A stretch of DNA of 64,000 bases from an uncultured Lachnospiraceae bacterium (GCA_910584945.1 CAJUDY010000019.1:1-64000); one strand, 5' to 3'. Numbered from the stretch's first letter, positions 24,157-33,167 are shown. Made by a program: numbers and translations. Notes: generated from the sequence alone by a model not told the origin.

Positions 24157-24999
24157 TCACGATGTCAGCTCGTTCATTTCCCAGAGACTGGCCGTTCCAT
24201 AATCGATATACAAAATCTGACCGCTCATATAGCTGAAAATCCTGCTCCCAACGGTCACTAGCGGGTAGCCCATCTCTTCCGGGGAAGCCCACCGTCCGTT
24301 CCAGAAGTCCAGACTGTGTTTCTCCAGAATTGCCTGACCCTGTGCCGGATCTCCGGTGACGGACCGGTTGAAATCTTCAGTCAGACCCGTCTTCGTCATC
24401 CCGGGAGCGATGGCATTCAGCCGGATCTTCCGGTTGATAAATTCCGGCTCATGACACCGGTCCATCACGTAGACATTCTGGCACTTCTTGGCAAATACAT
24501 ACCCGTCTCCGGTACAGTCAGGGTGAGACTGATACCATGCGGCCGCCTCGCTCCAGCTCTTGCATGAGATGATCTCCCGGCATTCTTTGACAGATCTGCG
24601 CCAGTCTTTGCCTCCGTCCGAGGAGATAAAGGTCACCGATCCATTGTCTGCAATCCGGGACAGCAGTTTCTCTGTCAAATACAAAAAACTATAAAAATTC
24701 GTCAACTGGACTTGAAGCGCATTGGCCTTGCCCGGCGCGTTGGCAATCCCATGGCAGAGAAACAACGCGTCGATGGTCTCCGGACATTCCCGGATCATAT
24801 GTTCGCATCCTTCCTCATTCCCCAGGTCGGCCCGAATCTCTTTTGTCACCGAAAAATCCAGGGGCTTTCTCCGAACTACGGCATATACATCAGCACCCAG
24901 ATTCCGTAAGAGCCTCGTCGCCGCATATCCCATACCGGAACCGGCGCCCGTAATCACCACATTTTTCTTTTCCAGTCCGAACAGTCCTTTGATATCCAT
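24157..24999 (-). CDS. Short-chain dehydrogenase, 3-alpha-hydroxysteroid/coniferyl alcohol dehydrogenase-like
   Basis: About 280 residues of classical SDR: cofactor loop ITGAGSGMGYAATRLL, an Asp/acidic DADL-type turn (RADLGNEEG), CHGIANAPG in place of NNAG, SSDGG serine region and catalytic Tyr/Lys in DGYVFAKKCQNVYV. The insert between Ser and Tyr (SWSEAAAWYQSHP) and INRKIRLNAIAPGMTKT resemble bacterial 3-alpha-HSD/coniferyl-alcohol dehydrogenases. It should oxidise or reduce a secondary alcohol with NAD(P). Several starts are possible; ATG 24999 (MDIKGLFGLE) has GGTGA upstream, with in-frame starts at 25005 and GTG 25011. Last gene of the minus-strand catabolic run. Confidence 0.82.
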   Translation of the reverse strand: MDIKGLFGLEKKNVVITGAGSGMGYAATRLLRNLGADVYAVVRRKPLDFSVTKEIRADLGNEEGCEHMIRECPETIDALFLCHGIANAPGKANALQVQLTNFYSFLYLTEKLLSRIADNGSVTFISSDGGKDWRRSVKECREIISCKSWSEAAAWYQSHPDCTGDGYVFAKKCQNVYVMDRCHEPEFINRKIRLNAIAPGMTKTGLTEDFNRSVTGDPAQGQAILEKHSLDFWNGRWASPEEMGYPLVTVGSRIFSYMSGQILYIDYGTASLWEMNELTS

Positions 25000-25019
25000 A
25001 GTCATTTTCACCGGAACGC

Positions 25020-25520
25020 TTACAGCATACGGTTCATATACTCGTAGCTGTGCGAATGGACTTCAAAAACAATGCCGAAGGGATCTCTGACGAATACGGT
25101 GGTGATCGTATTGACATCGCTGATTTTGCGGATATTATAGTCGCTGTACTGTGTGCCGCCGTGAGCCGTGAACCGCTCCACAAACTCCTTGACATCCGGC
25201 ACGGTGATGGCATAGTGGAACACTCCGTGCTCTTTATAATCGAACTCCAGTTTCGGATCATGGCTTCCCTCAAATTCCAAAAGCTCAATGCCTACGCCGT
25301 TGGCTGTCGTCATATGAGCCAGACGGAATCCGGTCCATGTGTGACCTTCATGCCCATAGACGGTGTTCGTAAACTGCGCCGATGGACCTCCATCATTTTT
25401 GATGGGAAACGGTCCCGCAATGTGATACCATCCCATGACTTCCTGATAGAACTGGATGGCCTTTTCGATATTGGGGACCGAAAGTCCCACGTGGTTGATG
25501 CTAGCAATTGGTACTGCCAT
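25020..25520 (-). CDS. VOC-family (glyoxalase/dioxygenase fold) protein
   Basis: A 166-residue vicinal-oxygen-chelate protein with two babbab halves: NHVGLSVPNIEKAIQFYQEVMG, then VFHYAITVPDVKEFVERFTAHGG and VFVRDPFGIVFEVHSHS. Metal ligands plausibly are His in INHVGL, His in GVFHYA and Glu in VFEVHS. ATG 25520 has AAAGGAG upstream; the preceding 25 codons belong to the MFS gene. Could be an epimerase, lyase or ring-cleavage enzyme. Its setting between an SDR and a transporter suggests a step in the degradation of an imported carbon compound. Confidence 0.82.
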   Translation of the reverse strand: MAVPIASINHVGLSVPNIEKAIQFYQEVMGWYHIAGPFPIKNDGGPSAQFTNTVYGHEGHTWTGFRLAHMTTANGVGIELLEFEGSHDPKLEFDYKEHGVFHYAITVPDVKEFVERFTAHGGTQYSDYNIRKISDVNTITTVFVRDPFGIVFEVHSHSYEYMNRML

Positions 25521-25545
25521 ATGACTACTCCTTTCTAAAAACAGA

Positions 25546-26586
25546 TTATGTGGTACTGGTATCCGTCTGCGGGAAACGGAAGCCGATAAAGCCAAGGATC
25601 AGCGCGACACCCACAAAGACGCTGCCGATGAGAAATACCTGATTCAGGGAGAGCCCCTGATTCATGGCCGCGCCGCACAGAGCGGTAAAGATCGTAGAGC
25701 CTCCGGTGGAAGCGAACTGGTACATGCCCTGAGCCGGCGGGATCTCTTCCGGCGTCAACTCAGTCTGGAAAAACGCGGCGTAACAGGACTGAGTGATCGC
25801 CTGACCGATACCTCCGATACCGGTTGCCAGATAGACGATAAACAGGGACGTCTGCGGCGTCAATGTATAGAAGATGGCAAGCCCCACCAGATATGCCACA
25901 ATAGCCAGAAGTCCTGCCGGACGGAACCTTTTGCGGAATTCTTTCCCCACGAATGCGCCCACAAAAAGTCCAAGGATAAACTGAACGATGGTCTGCGGCA
26001 TGGTGACGGTGGAACTGACCGTCGCGTCAAATCCCATAACCTGCTGGGCGTAGACGATGCCGTAAGCGCCGATGCAGGTGGCATAGGAGACCACCAGCGC
26101 CTGGATCACGAAGGTGTAGCGGAAACGTTTCTTCGCAAATACCTGGATGGGCACCGCCGGACTTTTCACACGCCGCTCCTGCTTCAGGAGAAGGAGGAAG
26201 CTGACGACGGCCGCCACGGGAAGAAGTATCCCCGGCGCACTGACATAAGCGAACAGTTTCCCGCCCAGTGACAGCCACATGACCAGGCACAGGACGAACA
26301 CCACCAAGAGCAACAGGCCTGTAAGGTCAAAAGGTCCCACCGGACGCTTCCTGTTCGGATACACGGTGCAGAAAACGATCACCGGAATCACCGCGAAGAT
26401 CACATAACAGATCAGACCCGCGCCCGCAGAGATGTGATCCACCACCAGTCCGGTCATATAGGGTCCAATCAGCGCCACATTGTTGCCGTAGCTGGACGCG
26501 TTGCAGGCGATCATCGTCAGAATCAGCGCCAGGATCATACTGGTCTTCCTGCTGCCTTCATATCCAGAGTTACTGTTATTCCCCAT
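25546..26586 (-). pseudogene. MFS transporter (DHA2-like) with in-frame N-terminal deletion
   Basis: An intact 346-residue frame, but DHA2 transporters have about 470-500 residues and 14 helices. The protein starts normally (RKTSMILALILTMIACNASSYGNNVAL) and then at residues ~38-42 (near nt 26469) jumps to IGPYMTGLVVDHIS, which corresponds to the end of helix 5. About 110-120 residues with helices 2-4 and the conserved cytoplasmic motif A are missing. The C-terminal half (AQQVMGFDATVSST, GIGGIGQAITQSCYAAFFQTE) is intact. It may be a non-functional remnant, but reading frame and start are preserved, so expression is possible. The deletion is inferred from family layout. Confidence 0.6.
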
Positions 26587-26620
26587 CTTCTCCCTCCCCT
26601 CGTAAAATATGTAAAAATGA

Positions 26621-27483
26621 TCAGGCGTTTTCGATCTCGTTTAAGAATTTATCAAGCTCCCGCTCGTCCATTCCCCAGCCATGCTCTTCTGCCGGATAGA
26701 GCGCTTCCTTGACCTCCTTGTCAAATCCCATACAGCCTTTGACGATCTCGTTCATGCACTGAGCATAAGCCTTGGAGTGCTTTGCCATGGCTTCCGAAGG
26801 AAGAAAACCGAGCAGATCAAAGATGACCATCTCTGAGCCGTCCGCAACGCCGCCTGCAGCCACTTCGATCACTGGAATGCGGAGCTTCTTCGCGATGGCA
26901 TTGGTAACTTCCCGGGAGGTCATCTCGATGGTCATGCCGACCATGCCGTTTTCCTGATATTCATAAGCTTTCCGATAGACTGCCATCGCCTCCGCGGCGG
27001 TCTTTCCACAGCGGCGGTAGCCCCCGACGCGCGCCGTCTGCCAGCCGGACAATGTCCCCACATGCCCGAAGACCGCGATCTCATTGTCGGCCATTACCTT
27101 TAATACTTCGTTGGTCACCCCATGGGCATGACGGCGTCCGCGCCGTCCGCCAGGAGTTCCGACGCTTCCTTCACTGCGGTACTGGCGTCCGCATACTGCT
27201 GGGTCTGCATGACGGCGTTCAGACAGATATTGGGAGCCATCTTTCTCTGCATTCTCGTCCACCATTTGATATTTTCCGCTCGCATGGCGCTGTTCTCTCC
27301 CGGAGCAGTAAAACGAACCAGATCAATTCCGGATTTCTCACAGAGCATGGTAAACATGGGATCAAAATACGCAGTACCCACCATGGAGATCTTCTTTCCC
27401 TCATCCTTCATTTTCTGAAGATGCCATACGGTCTTCCTCCCCTGATTGACTGCGGTCATTGGAATATTTGTTTTTGCTGCCAT
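26621..27483 (-). pseudogene. PanB-like ketopantoate hydroxymethyltransferase-family enzyme, frameshifted
   Basis: Two overlapping frames join to one 286-residue TIM-barrel protein. The first (27483 to 27115) gives MAAKTNIPMTAVNQGRKT and ISMVGTAYFDPMFTMLCEKSG up to DAVMPMG, then stops. The second continues with VTNEVLKVMADNEIAVFGHVG, IEMTSREVTNAIAKKLRIPVIEVAAGG and DLLGFLPSEAM. A G run of four at 27118-27121 (C on the plus strand) would need five to restore the frame. It resembles PanB but lacks the usual GDSLG metal-binding loop (TAPGEN instead), so it is probably a divergent aldolase or lyase serving this catabolic cluster. Could be a sequencing error or phase variation. Confidence 0.7.
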
Positions 27484-27626
27484 TGTCGTTCCTCCTTTTG
27501 TGATATTTGTATGTATCTACAGCATATCAGAACAAAACAATGGTTAAAATACATAAAATCAGGTATAAATTATACTGTTTATTGGGTATTCCTACGAAAA
27601 GCAAGGACAGCTATAATAGAAAAAAG
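27484..27626 (-). promoter_or_regulatory. Leader region of the minus-strand catabolic genes
   Basis: AT-rich stretch between the LuxR terminator and the PanB-like gene. It carries the ribosome site AAAGGAGG and a TATAAT hexamer (27569-27574) inside a near-palindrome GTATAAATTATAC. The matching -35 is poor, consistent with an activator-dependent promoter. Inference only. Confidence 0.4.
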
Positions 27627-27676
27627 CGAGAGTGTCATCTTTCATCGGAGACGATCAAAGCATCCACTCTCACAGA
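27627..27676 (-). terminator. Terminator of the LuxR-type regulator
   Basis: On the minus strand GAGAGTG and CACTCTC enclose a ~30-base loop and are followed by GCTTTTTT, directly after the regulator's stop codon. Confidence 0.65.
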
Positions 27677-27681
27677 GAAGT

Positions 27682-28438
27682 TCAAATTTGATTATACAAT
27701 TTTACCAGAAGCTCCTGCCTGCTTGAGACATGCATTTTCTGATAGATGTGGGCAATATGCTTATAGGTCGTGGCCGGTGCAATGTGCAGCTTCCTGGAAA
27801 TCTCTGCCGGAGCGATTCCGTGACAGATCAGAGAGGAGATCTCGATCTCCCGCCTGGTCAGTCCGGTGGAGTCCCAGTCGATCTGCTGGGAGTTCTGTAC
27901 ATTGAACTGACTGGAATAAAAGTTCCGGTGCAGATTGTCAAGCTGCGGCAGAGCCAGACGCAGGGCTATGATCTCTTCCGCAGAAAAATTCGGCAGCGTA
28001 CATCGGTCCAACATGAACATGGCGCGGATGCTTCCGTCTGTGTCGAACAGATTGAAGCCGAGGGAGTGTTTCAATCCTATGGGCCGAACATAATCCCGGG
28101 TAAATTCGGAAGCAGAGGTACTGCTCCAGTCGACCAGCCCAAGAACCGGTTTGGTGGGAGCCCCCCTCTGTTTTTTCGATCCGCTTAAAAATATTGTAGC
28201 GTCCGTCTTCGATCTGCGAGTAATATTCCAGATAGGCAGTCACCCATCTGGGATCGATACCGATGACATACTGGTCGTAGATACGCCTTTTCTCATTGAC
28301 AAAGTAGATGCGGGCATGGTCAAAAGGAACAAACAGCTCCGCCTGCCGTACGATCTCAATGGCAAATTCCTTTGGACTGTGTATATTTCCGCAGGAAAGC
28401 ACCAGGTCATAAACTTTTTTCCATGGAATATCACTCAC
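27682..28438 (-). pseudogene. LuxR-family transcriptional regulator, frameshifted
   Basis: The N-terminal half reads from GTG 28438 (SDIPWKKVYDLVLSCGN; GGGGGTGT upstream) through HARIYFVNEKRRIYDQYVIGID to KRIEKTE. A run of six G (28161-28166, C on the plus strand) shifts the frame. The next frame continues PTKPVLGLVDWSS, then YVRPIGLKHSLGFNLFD, to the LuxR helix-turn-helix LTRREIEISSLICHGIAPAEISRKLHIAPATTYKHI. Removing one G restores a single ~250-residue protein: a GAF-like sensor domain plus LuxR HTH. It lies between the two divergent halves of the catabolic island and is its likely regulator. A sequencing error or phase-variable tract cannot be excluded. Confidence 0.75.
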
Positions 28439-28479
28439 TGCACACACCCCCGCTCTTTTGTGCTGTCTCAAAAATATTA

Positions 28480-28493
28480 TGTTAATTATAACA
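28480..28493. promoter_or_regulatory. Dyad between the regulator and the dehydrogenase genes
   Basis: TGTTAATTATAACA is an imperfect palindrome midway between the divergent LuxR and dehydrogenase genes, overlapping a minus-strand TATAAT. A related AT-rich dyad occurs at 27563-27575. Candidate operator for the LuxR protein, by position only. Confidence 0.35.
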
Positions 28494-28576
28494 ATCAGAA
28501 AGGAACGCTGTCAACTGCGGCAGCGAAAAATAAGCCTGAATCGAAACCATTATAACTGGAGGTGATCATTTATCTT

Positions 28577-29584
28577 ATGAAAGGCTTTATCTACAATGGT
28601 CCAAAAAACATTGAACCAAGAGAACTTGAACTTCCTGCATGCGGGGACAATGACATCATCATCCGCAACCTGTATGCCGGGATCTGCGGCTCCGATATCA
28701 CTGCCTGGAAGCAGGGCGGTGAATCCATGCGGATCTATCCGGGCAGCGAATTCGGGCACGAGATGGTGAGTGTCGTGACCGAGGCGGGTAAAAATGTCGA
28801 AGGCATCCAAAAAGGGGACCGGGTCTATCCATATCCTTTATTCTGTAAGGGCGATACATCCCGCAGTTCCACGGTGGGCGGCTTTTCCGAATATGTACAT
28901 ATCCCGGACTGCCGACTGAATCACAGCGTGTACAAGGTGGATGACTGCATACTGGACAAAGTGGCAGCCATGCTCGAACCCTTCACGGTGGGCGGCCGGG
29001 CGGCTGTCCTGTCGAACCCGCAGCCGGGACAGAACGCCATTGTATTCGGCGCCGGCGTTATCGGCATGGCGGCAGCTATCACGCTGAAACATCTGGGCTG
29101 CGATCGAGTCATGCTGGTGAACCGCTCCACCTACCGGCTTGAAATCGCCCGGGAGCTGGGATTTGACACCTGCAGTCCGGTGCGCCAGGACCTGAAGGAG
29201 ACCGCCATGGCTGCCCTTGGGACTGGTTATGGAATCATGGGGCCGACGATCAACGCGGATATCTATGTAGATGCCACCGGTTCTGACGACGCGCTGGCTG
29301 CTTTCTGCCGGTACGGAAAACTCAACGCAATCTTTACCATCGTGGGGCTGCATCATCATCCGCTTTCCATCGATCCATTGCCGCTTACTTATTCGTCCTG
29401 GCGCATCCAGGGAAGCGGCGGCTATACGCCAGAATCCGTGCAGACCGCTCTTGAGATCATGCGTTCGGGAGCCTTTGATCTGGAAAAACTGATCACCCAG
29501 GAATACTCCCATGAACAATTGGAAGAAGCCATCGAAAAGGCGGCGGTTTCCTCAGAATCACTGAAGGTACTGATCAAATATTAA
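28577..29584 (+). CDS. Zinc-type alcohol dehydrogenase (MDR), copy 1
   Basis: A 335-residue medium-chain dehydrogenase. The catalytic zinc site is Cys37 (AGICGSDI), His61-Glu62 (EFGHEMVS) and a Glu in the LEPFTVGGR stretch; the nucleotide fold shows VFGAGVIGMAAAITLKHLG. The four-cysteine structural zinc lobe is absent (YPYPLFCKGDTSRS instead). It ends with SHEQLEEAIEKAA. ATG 28577 is about 12 bases after GGAGGTG; the GTG at 28562 overlaps that site. First gene of the plus-strand half, transcribed away from the LuxR gene. Likely oxidises an alcohol intermediate; substrate unknown. Confidence 0.85.
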   Translation: MKGFIYNGPKNIEPRELELPACGDNDIIIRNLYAGICGSDITAWKQGGESMRIYPGSEFGHEMVSVVTEAGKNVEGIQKGDRVYPYPLFCKGDTSRSSTVGGFSEYVHIPDCRLNHSVYKVDDCILDKVAAMLEPFTVGGRAAVLSNPQPGQNAIVFGAGVIGMAAAITLKHLGCDRVMLVNRSTYRLEIARELGFDTCSPVRQDLKETAMAALGTGYGIMGPTINADIYVDATGSDDALAAFCRYGKLNAIFTIVGLHHHPLSIDPLPLTYSSWRIQGSGGYTPESVQTALEIMRSGAFDLEKLITQEYSHEQLEEAIEKAAVSSESLKVLIKY

Positions 29585-29612
29585 CGAAAACTTTAATCAG
29601 GAGGAGGATTTT

Positions 29613-30662
29613 ATGAGACCCAATACTTACAAAGCAGCCATATATAAGGGCACAAAGAACATAGAAATAATAGAAAAAACACTCCCGGAAGTCTGCGGAG
29701 ACCATGACGTCATTGTCAAGAACCGGATCGCAACCATCTGCGGCGCGGATTACAACGCCTACAGAGGCAGCGGTGACGCGGTGCAGATCTGGAAGGATCA
29801 CGAGTTCGGTCATGAAATGGTCAGCGAAGTGATTGAGATGGGAAAAAATGTAACTGGAATTGAAATTGGCGACTGGATCTTCCCCAATCTGGGCTATGCC
29901 TATCATGACCGCAGCAGAATGGCCACCGTGGGCGGCTTTTCCGAATATCTCTATCTTCCAGATTTTCGTCTGGAAGGAGACTTTGGCGGCTTCGATCAGC
30001 CAAGCGCTATCAAGCTGGACAAGTCTTTGGGACTTAAGAACCTGTGTCTGTTAGAGCCCTTCGCAGTAGGCTGCAAGGCTGCAAAAAGTCTGGTGGGCAG
30101 AGGCACTACGGCAGTGGTCATCGGTTCCGGCATCATCGGCATGTCCACTGCCCTGACGCTGAAGCATTTCGGTTTTGAAAAGATCATGTTGATCGATTTC
30201 TCTGAATTCCGCTTGGAAAATGCCAGAAGCTACGGCCTTTTGACCTGCAATCCACAGAAAGAGAATCTGCAGGAGAAGCTGTTTCGCACCTTCGGCTCCG
30301 CCCGTGCCTACGGCGGGGAAAAATGCGGCGCCCAGTGCTGGGTGGACTGCATCGGCATCCAGCCCTGCGTGGATTATTACACCCAATACGGCGGCTACGG
30401 AACCACCTTCTGCATCGTCGGCGTCCATCACAAGCCGGCACAGTTTGACGCCGCCAGCATCTGCTACAATCAGCAGTGGATCAAAGGCTGCGGCGTCGGC
30501 ACCTACAAAGACGCCTTCGACGACATCTGTGAGATGGTCCGCCAGGGGACCGATATCTCCGGCCTGATCTCCCAGGAATTCCCGCTGGAGAAGATAGAAG
30601 AAGCGCTTGTGACCCACGGAAACTTCGAGATCGCCCAGAAGGTTGCGATTGTCTATCCCTGA
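29613..30662 (+). CDS. Zinc-type alcohol dehydrogenase (MDR), copy 2
   Basis: A 349-residue paralogue of the preceding gene with the same plan: Cys43 (TICGADYN), His67-Glu68 (EFGHEMVS), a Glu in LLEPFAVGC, and VIGSGIIGMSTALTLKHFG for NAD(P). It also lacks the structural zinc cysteines (IFPNLGYAYHDRSRM). The region after the nucleotide fold differs most, with several cysteines (GGEKCGAQCWVDCIG). Start supported by CAGGAGGAGG. The two copies may form a heteromer or act on successive alcohols. 28 bp after copy 1, 27 bp before the SDR remnant. Confidence 0.85.
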   Translation: MRPNTYKAAIYKGTKNIEIIEKTLPEVCGDHDVIVKNRIATICGADYNAYRGSGDAVQIWKDHEFGHEMVSEVIEMGKNVTGIEIGDWIFPNLGYAYHDRSRMATVGGFSEYLYLPDFRLEGDFGGFDQPSAIKLDKSLGLKNLCLLEPFAVGCKAAKSLVGRGTTAVVIGSGIIGMSTALTLKHFGFEKIMLIDFSEFRLENARSYGLLTCNPQKENLQEKLFRTFGSARAYGGEKCGAQCWVDCIGIQPCVDYYTQYGGYGTTFCIVGVHHKPAQFDAASICYNQQWIKGCGVGTYKDAFDDICEMVRQGTDISGLISQEFPLEKIEEALVTHGNFEIAQKVAIVYP

Positions 30663-30689
30663 TTGAAAGAGATGAGAGGAACATAAAAT

Positions 30690-31385
30690 ATGGTTAAAAA
30701 AATATGCGTAATCACTGGCGGAACCGGCGGCATCGGATTTGCTTCTGCGAAAGAACTCAGCAAGCAGTATTCCGTATATATTTGTGATGTATCGGCAGAT
30801 AAAATTGAGAAAGCTGTCAATGAATTGAAAGCAGATGGAATGGATGCGGACGGCATGGTCTGTGATATTTCCGATAAAACCCAATCCGATGAACTGGCCA
30901 GAAAAGCCTCGGCTCTTGGCAAAGTCGTCGGGGTCATCCAGCTGGCGGGACTGACACCGACCTTTGCTCCGGCCCCTGATATTCTAAAAGTCGATACTAT
31001 CGGACCAATGAATATCAATGAATCCTTCTATGAAGTGATGGATGGCGGATGCATCATTGTCTACTGGTATGCCCGCCAGTGCGCCTATAAATTCGGTCGG
31101 GAAAAGAGAATCCGTGTTATGACCGTATCACCCGGTGTGATTCGTACCCAGATGTCCATGAGTGATTTTGAAAAATCCACTTCTGGCATGGAAGGGCTGG
31201 ATCGGACTATGAGTTGGTGTGCGCTGAGTCGGCCGGGACGACCGGAAGAAATTGCATTCCTGTTTTCGACCATCATTGATGAGCGCAACTCTTATCTGAC
31301 CGGCACCGATATCTATCTGGACGGAGGATGTGATGCCGCCGGTTACCACGGTCAAAGAGAATGTTATCCTGGCAATAAAAATTAA
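30690..31385 (+). pseudogene. Short-chain dehydrogenase with catalytic core deleted
   Basis: A 231-residue open frame with a normal SDR start (ICVITGGTGGIGFASAKEL, YICDVSADKIEKA, VCDISDK, IQLAGLTPTF) and normal end (IRVMTVSPGVIRTQM, GRPEEIAFLFSTIIDE, YLTGTDIYLDGG). At residues ~121-125 (near nt 31059) GGCII runs directly into VYWYARQCAYKFG, so the segment with the catalytic Ser and the Tyr-x-x-x-Lys pair, some 50-60 residues, is missing in frame. Intact relatives are about 285 aa. The protein cannot catalyse by the usual mechanism. Last gene of the plus-strand half. Confidence 0.75.
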
Positions 31386-31420
31386 AATTTCATTCCTGTA
31401 AGTTCAAAATATCCTTTCAC

Positions 31421-31457
31421 AAAAAGCTGTCCGAAACAAGATCCGGGCAGCTTTTTG
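31421..31457. terminator. Bidirectional terminator
   Basis: AAAAAGCTGTCCG pairs with CGGGCAGCTTTTT (one mismatch) around a nine-base loop between convergent SDR and YitT genes. Confidence 0.9.
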
Positions 31458-31465
31458 CAGATCTG

Positions 31466-32338
31466 TTATCCAATAGGCGCCTGATAAAAGCTCCCGTAGA
31501 AATTCTGTGTTTTCAGCACATTGATGATGATATGGGGGTCTTCCGCGCGCATCAGCTCGATGATCTCCGCCGCCTCATAGGAGGATACCACCGTGTGCAG
31601 CAGATACATCTTTTTGTGGCTGTAGCCGCCCACCGCCTCCACGCAGGAGATGCCGTGGCGGTACTTCTGTACATAAGCCTTCATCACCTTTTCCGCCTGC
31701 ATGGTGGTGATCTGCAGGGTCACCCGCTCGTACCGGTGATGGAAGGAGGAAATGGTCCGGGTGGAGATGAACTGGAATAGGATGGAGTATCCGGCGTAGA
31801 TCCATCCGAACAGGTATCCAAAGATGCAGAGAAGGAGCACATTTCCCGCAAATACCTGCTCCCAGATGGATTTCCCGGTCTTATTGGACACGTAGAGGGC
31901 GATAAAGTCTGTTCCGCCGGTGGAGGCATTGCCTTTTAAGGCGACCGCCGTCCCGATTCCGTAGAGGAATCCGCCGAAGATTACATTGAGAATAGCGTCG
32001 TCAAACAGCGGCTGAAACTGACAGACCTTTAGAAAAAAACTGGACAGGAAAACCTGCATCAAAGAATAGAAGGTAAACCGCTTGCTGATGCTGCGGCTGC
32101 ACAGGACGGCCACCGGAATATTCAGCACCAGCATTCCCAGAGAGACGGAAAAGCTCCCTCCGTACAAAGACGCGATGTCGTCGATCAGTATGGCGATTCC
32201 CGTAAAACCGCCGGACAATAGTCCCGACGGACGGATGAATACCTGGATCACAAAGGCCTGCATCAGCGCCGACGTGGTGACGGCCGCCACGGTGATAACC
32301 CTGCGCATGATTTTATTTTGTTTTAATCTTGCCCACAT
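31466..32338 (-). CDS. YitT-family membrane protein (DUF161/DUF2179)
   Basis: A 290-residue protein with five to six N-terminal membrane helices containing the repeated motif RPSGLLSGGFTGIAILID and GNASTGGTDFIALY (YitT/DUF161). A cytoplasmic C-terminal DUF2179 domain begins about residue 205 (RYERVTLQITTMQAEKVMKAYVQK, SCVEAVGGYSHKKMYLLHTVVSSYEAAEI). Function of the family is not settled. Start ATG 32338 lies inside the cutC 3' end (16-bp overlap), so the two are coupled. Confidence 0.88.
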   Translation of the reverse strand: MWARLKQNKIMRRVITVAAVTTSALMQAFVIQVFIRPSGLLSGGFTGIAILIDDIASLYGGSFSVSLGMLVLNIPVAVLCSRSISKRFTFYSLMQVFLSSFFLKVCQFQPLFDDAILNVIFGGFLYGIGTAVALKGNASTGGTDFIALYVSNKTGKSIWEQVFAGNVLLLCIFGYLFGWIYAGYSILFQFISTRTISSFHHRYERVTLQITTMQAEKVMKAYVQKYRHGISCVEAVGGYSHKKMYLLHTVVSSYEAAEIIELMRAEDPHIIINVLKTQNFYGSFYQAPIG

Positions 32339-33096
32339 ACTCTCTTCCCCCTGACTCTTTCCACCAGTTCTTTCACAAGTTCCAACGATACCACATCATA
32401 GCAAAGCCGATGATCTCCCTCCGCCATGCTGTAGGAAATCCCGTTTCCTGCGGTCGTCGGGTCCGTCTTCCAGGCTTTGCAGGAGCTGTGGACCTGTCGA
32501 ATCCCGGTATATTCCATCAGCTCCCGCGCATTGCCCGCGTTAACGCCGCTGCCCGCCAGGATCTCGATCTCCTTCCCGTAATCCGTCTGCAGCCTTCTTA
32601 ACAACTCCCGCCCTTCCACTGCCTTTGGCTTCTGACCGCTGGTCAGCACCCGGGTAACGCCCATGGCGATCAGCCGTTCCATAGTCCCAAAAGGATCTTT
32701 CGCGCAGTCGAAGGCCCGGTGGAATACCGCTTCCTTTCCCGCGTCCCGAATCCTCTCCGTCAGTCTCCGGTTTCTCTCTTCATCCAGCGTTCCGTCCGCC
32801 AAAAGACAGCCAAAAACGATCCCGTCCGCCCCGCAGCGCAACAGGCTTTCGCATTCCTTTTGCATCACTTGAAATTCCTCTTCCATATAACAAAAACCTC
32901 CGCCCCTGGGCCGCACCATGGCGACCACTTTCGGATAAGGGCACGATTCCTTTACCATCCGAAGGGTGGTCTCCGTAGGCGTCAGGCCGCCCAGCATCAG
33001 AGCGCTGTTCAGTTCCACCCGATCCGCGCCTCCCAGCGACGCCTGTACCGCGTCATAGTAGCTGCCGCAGCAAACCTCCACGATTGTCTCTTTCAT
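32323..33096 (-). CDS. cutC: CutC-family protein
   Basis: A 257-residue TIM-barrel protein with CutC motifs: VEVCCGSYYDAVQASLGGADRVELNSAL, LGGLTPTETTLRMV, VMVRPRGGGFCYMEEE-like (AMVRPRGGGF), FGCLLADGTLDEERN, FHRAFDCAKDP, LTSGQKPKA and EILAGSGVNAGNA. Often annotated as copper homeostasis protein, though the copper role is doubtful and several CutC proteins behave as cytosolic enzymes of unknown substrate. Upstream partner of the YitT gene. Confidence 0.9.
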   Translation of the reverse strand: MKETIVEVCCGSYYDAVQASLGGADRVELNSALMLGGLTPTETTLRMVKESCPYPKVVAMVRPRGGGFCYMEEEFQVMQKECESLLRCGADGIVFGCLLADGTLDEERNRRLTERIRDAGKEAVFHRAFDCAKDPFGTMERLIAMGVTRVLTSGQKPKAVEGRELLRRLQTDYGKEIEILAGSGVNAGNARELMEYTGIRQVHSSCKAWKTDPTTAGNGISYSMAEGDHRLCYDVVSLELVKELVERVRGKRVCGQD

Positions 33097-33167
33097 CTCT
33101 CCTGCCTTCCCCCTTTTTTATTCATTAAACTACAAAAGTGCCGGGCGGTAAAGCCCCTATGTACCAA

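Noticed and set aside
27118..28166. Programmed frameshifting in the PanB-like and LuxR genes
   Set aside because: The G tracts could be slippery, but no stimulatory hairpin or ribosome-binding element was seen; simple indels, errors or phase variation are likelier.
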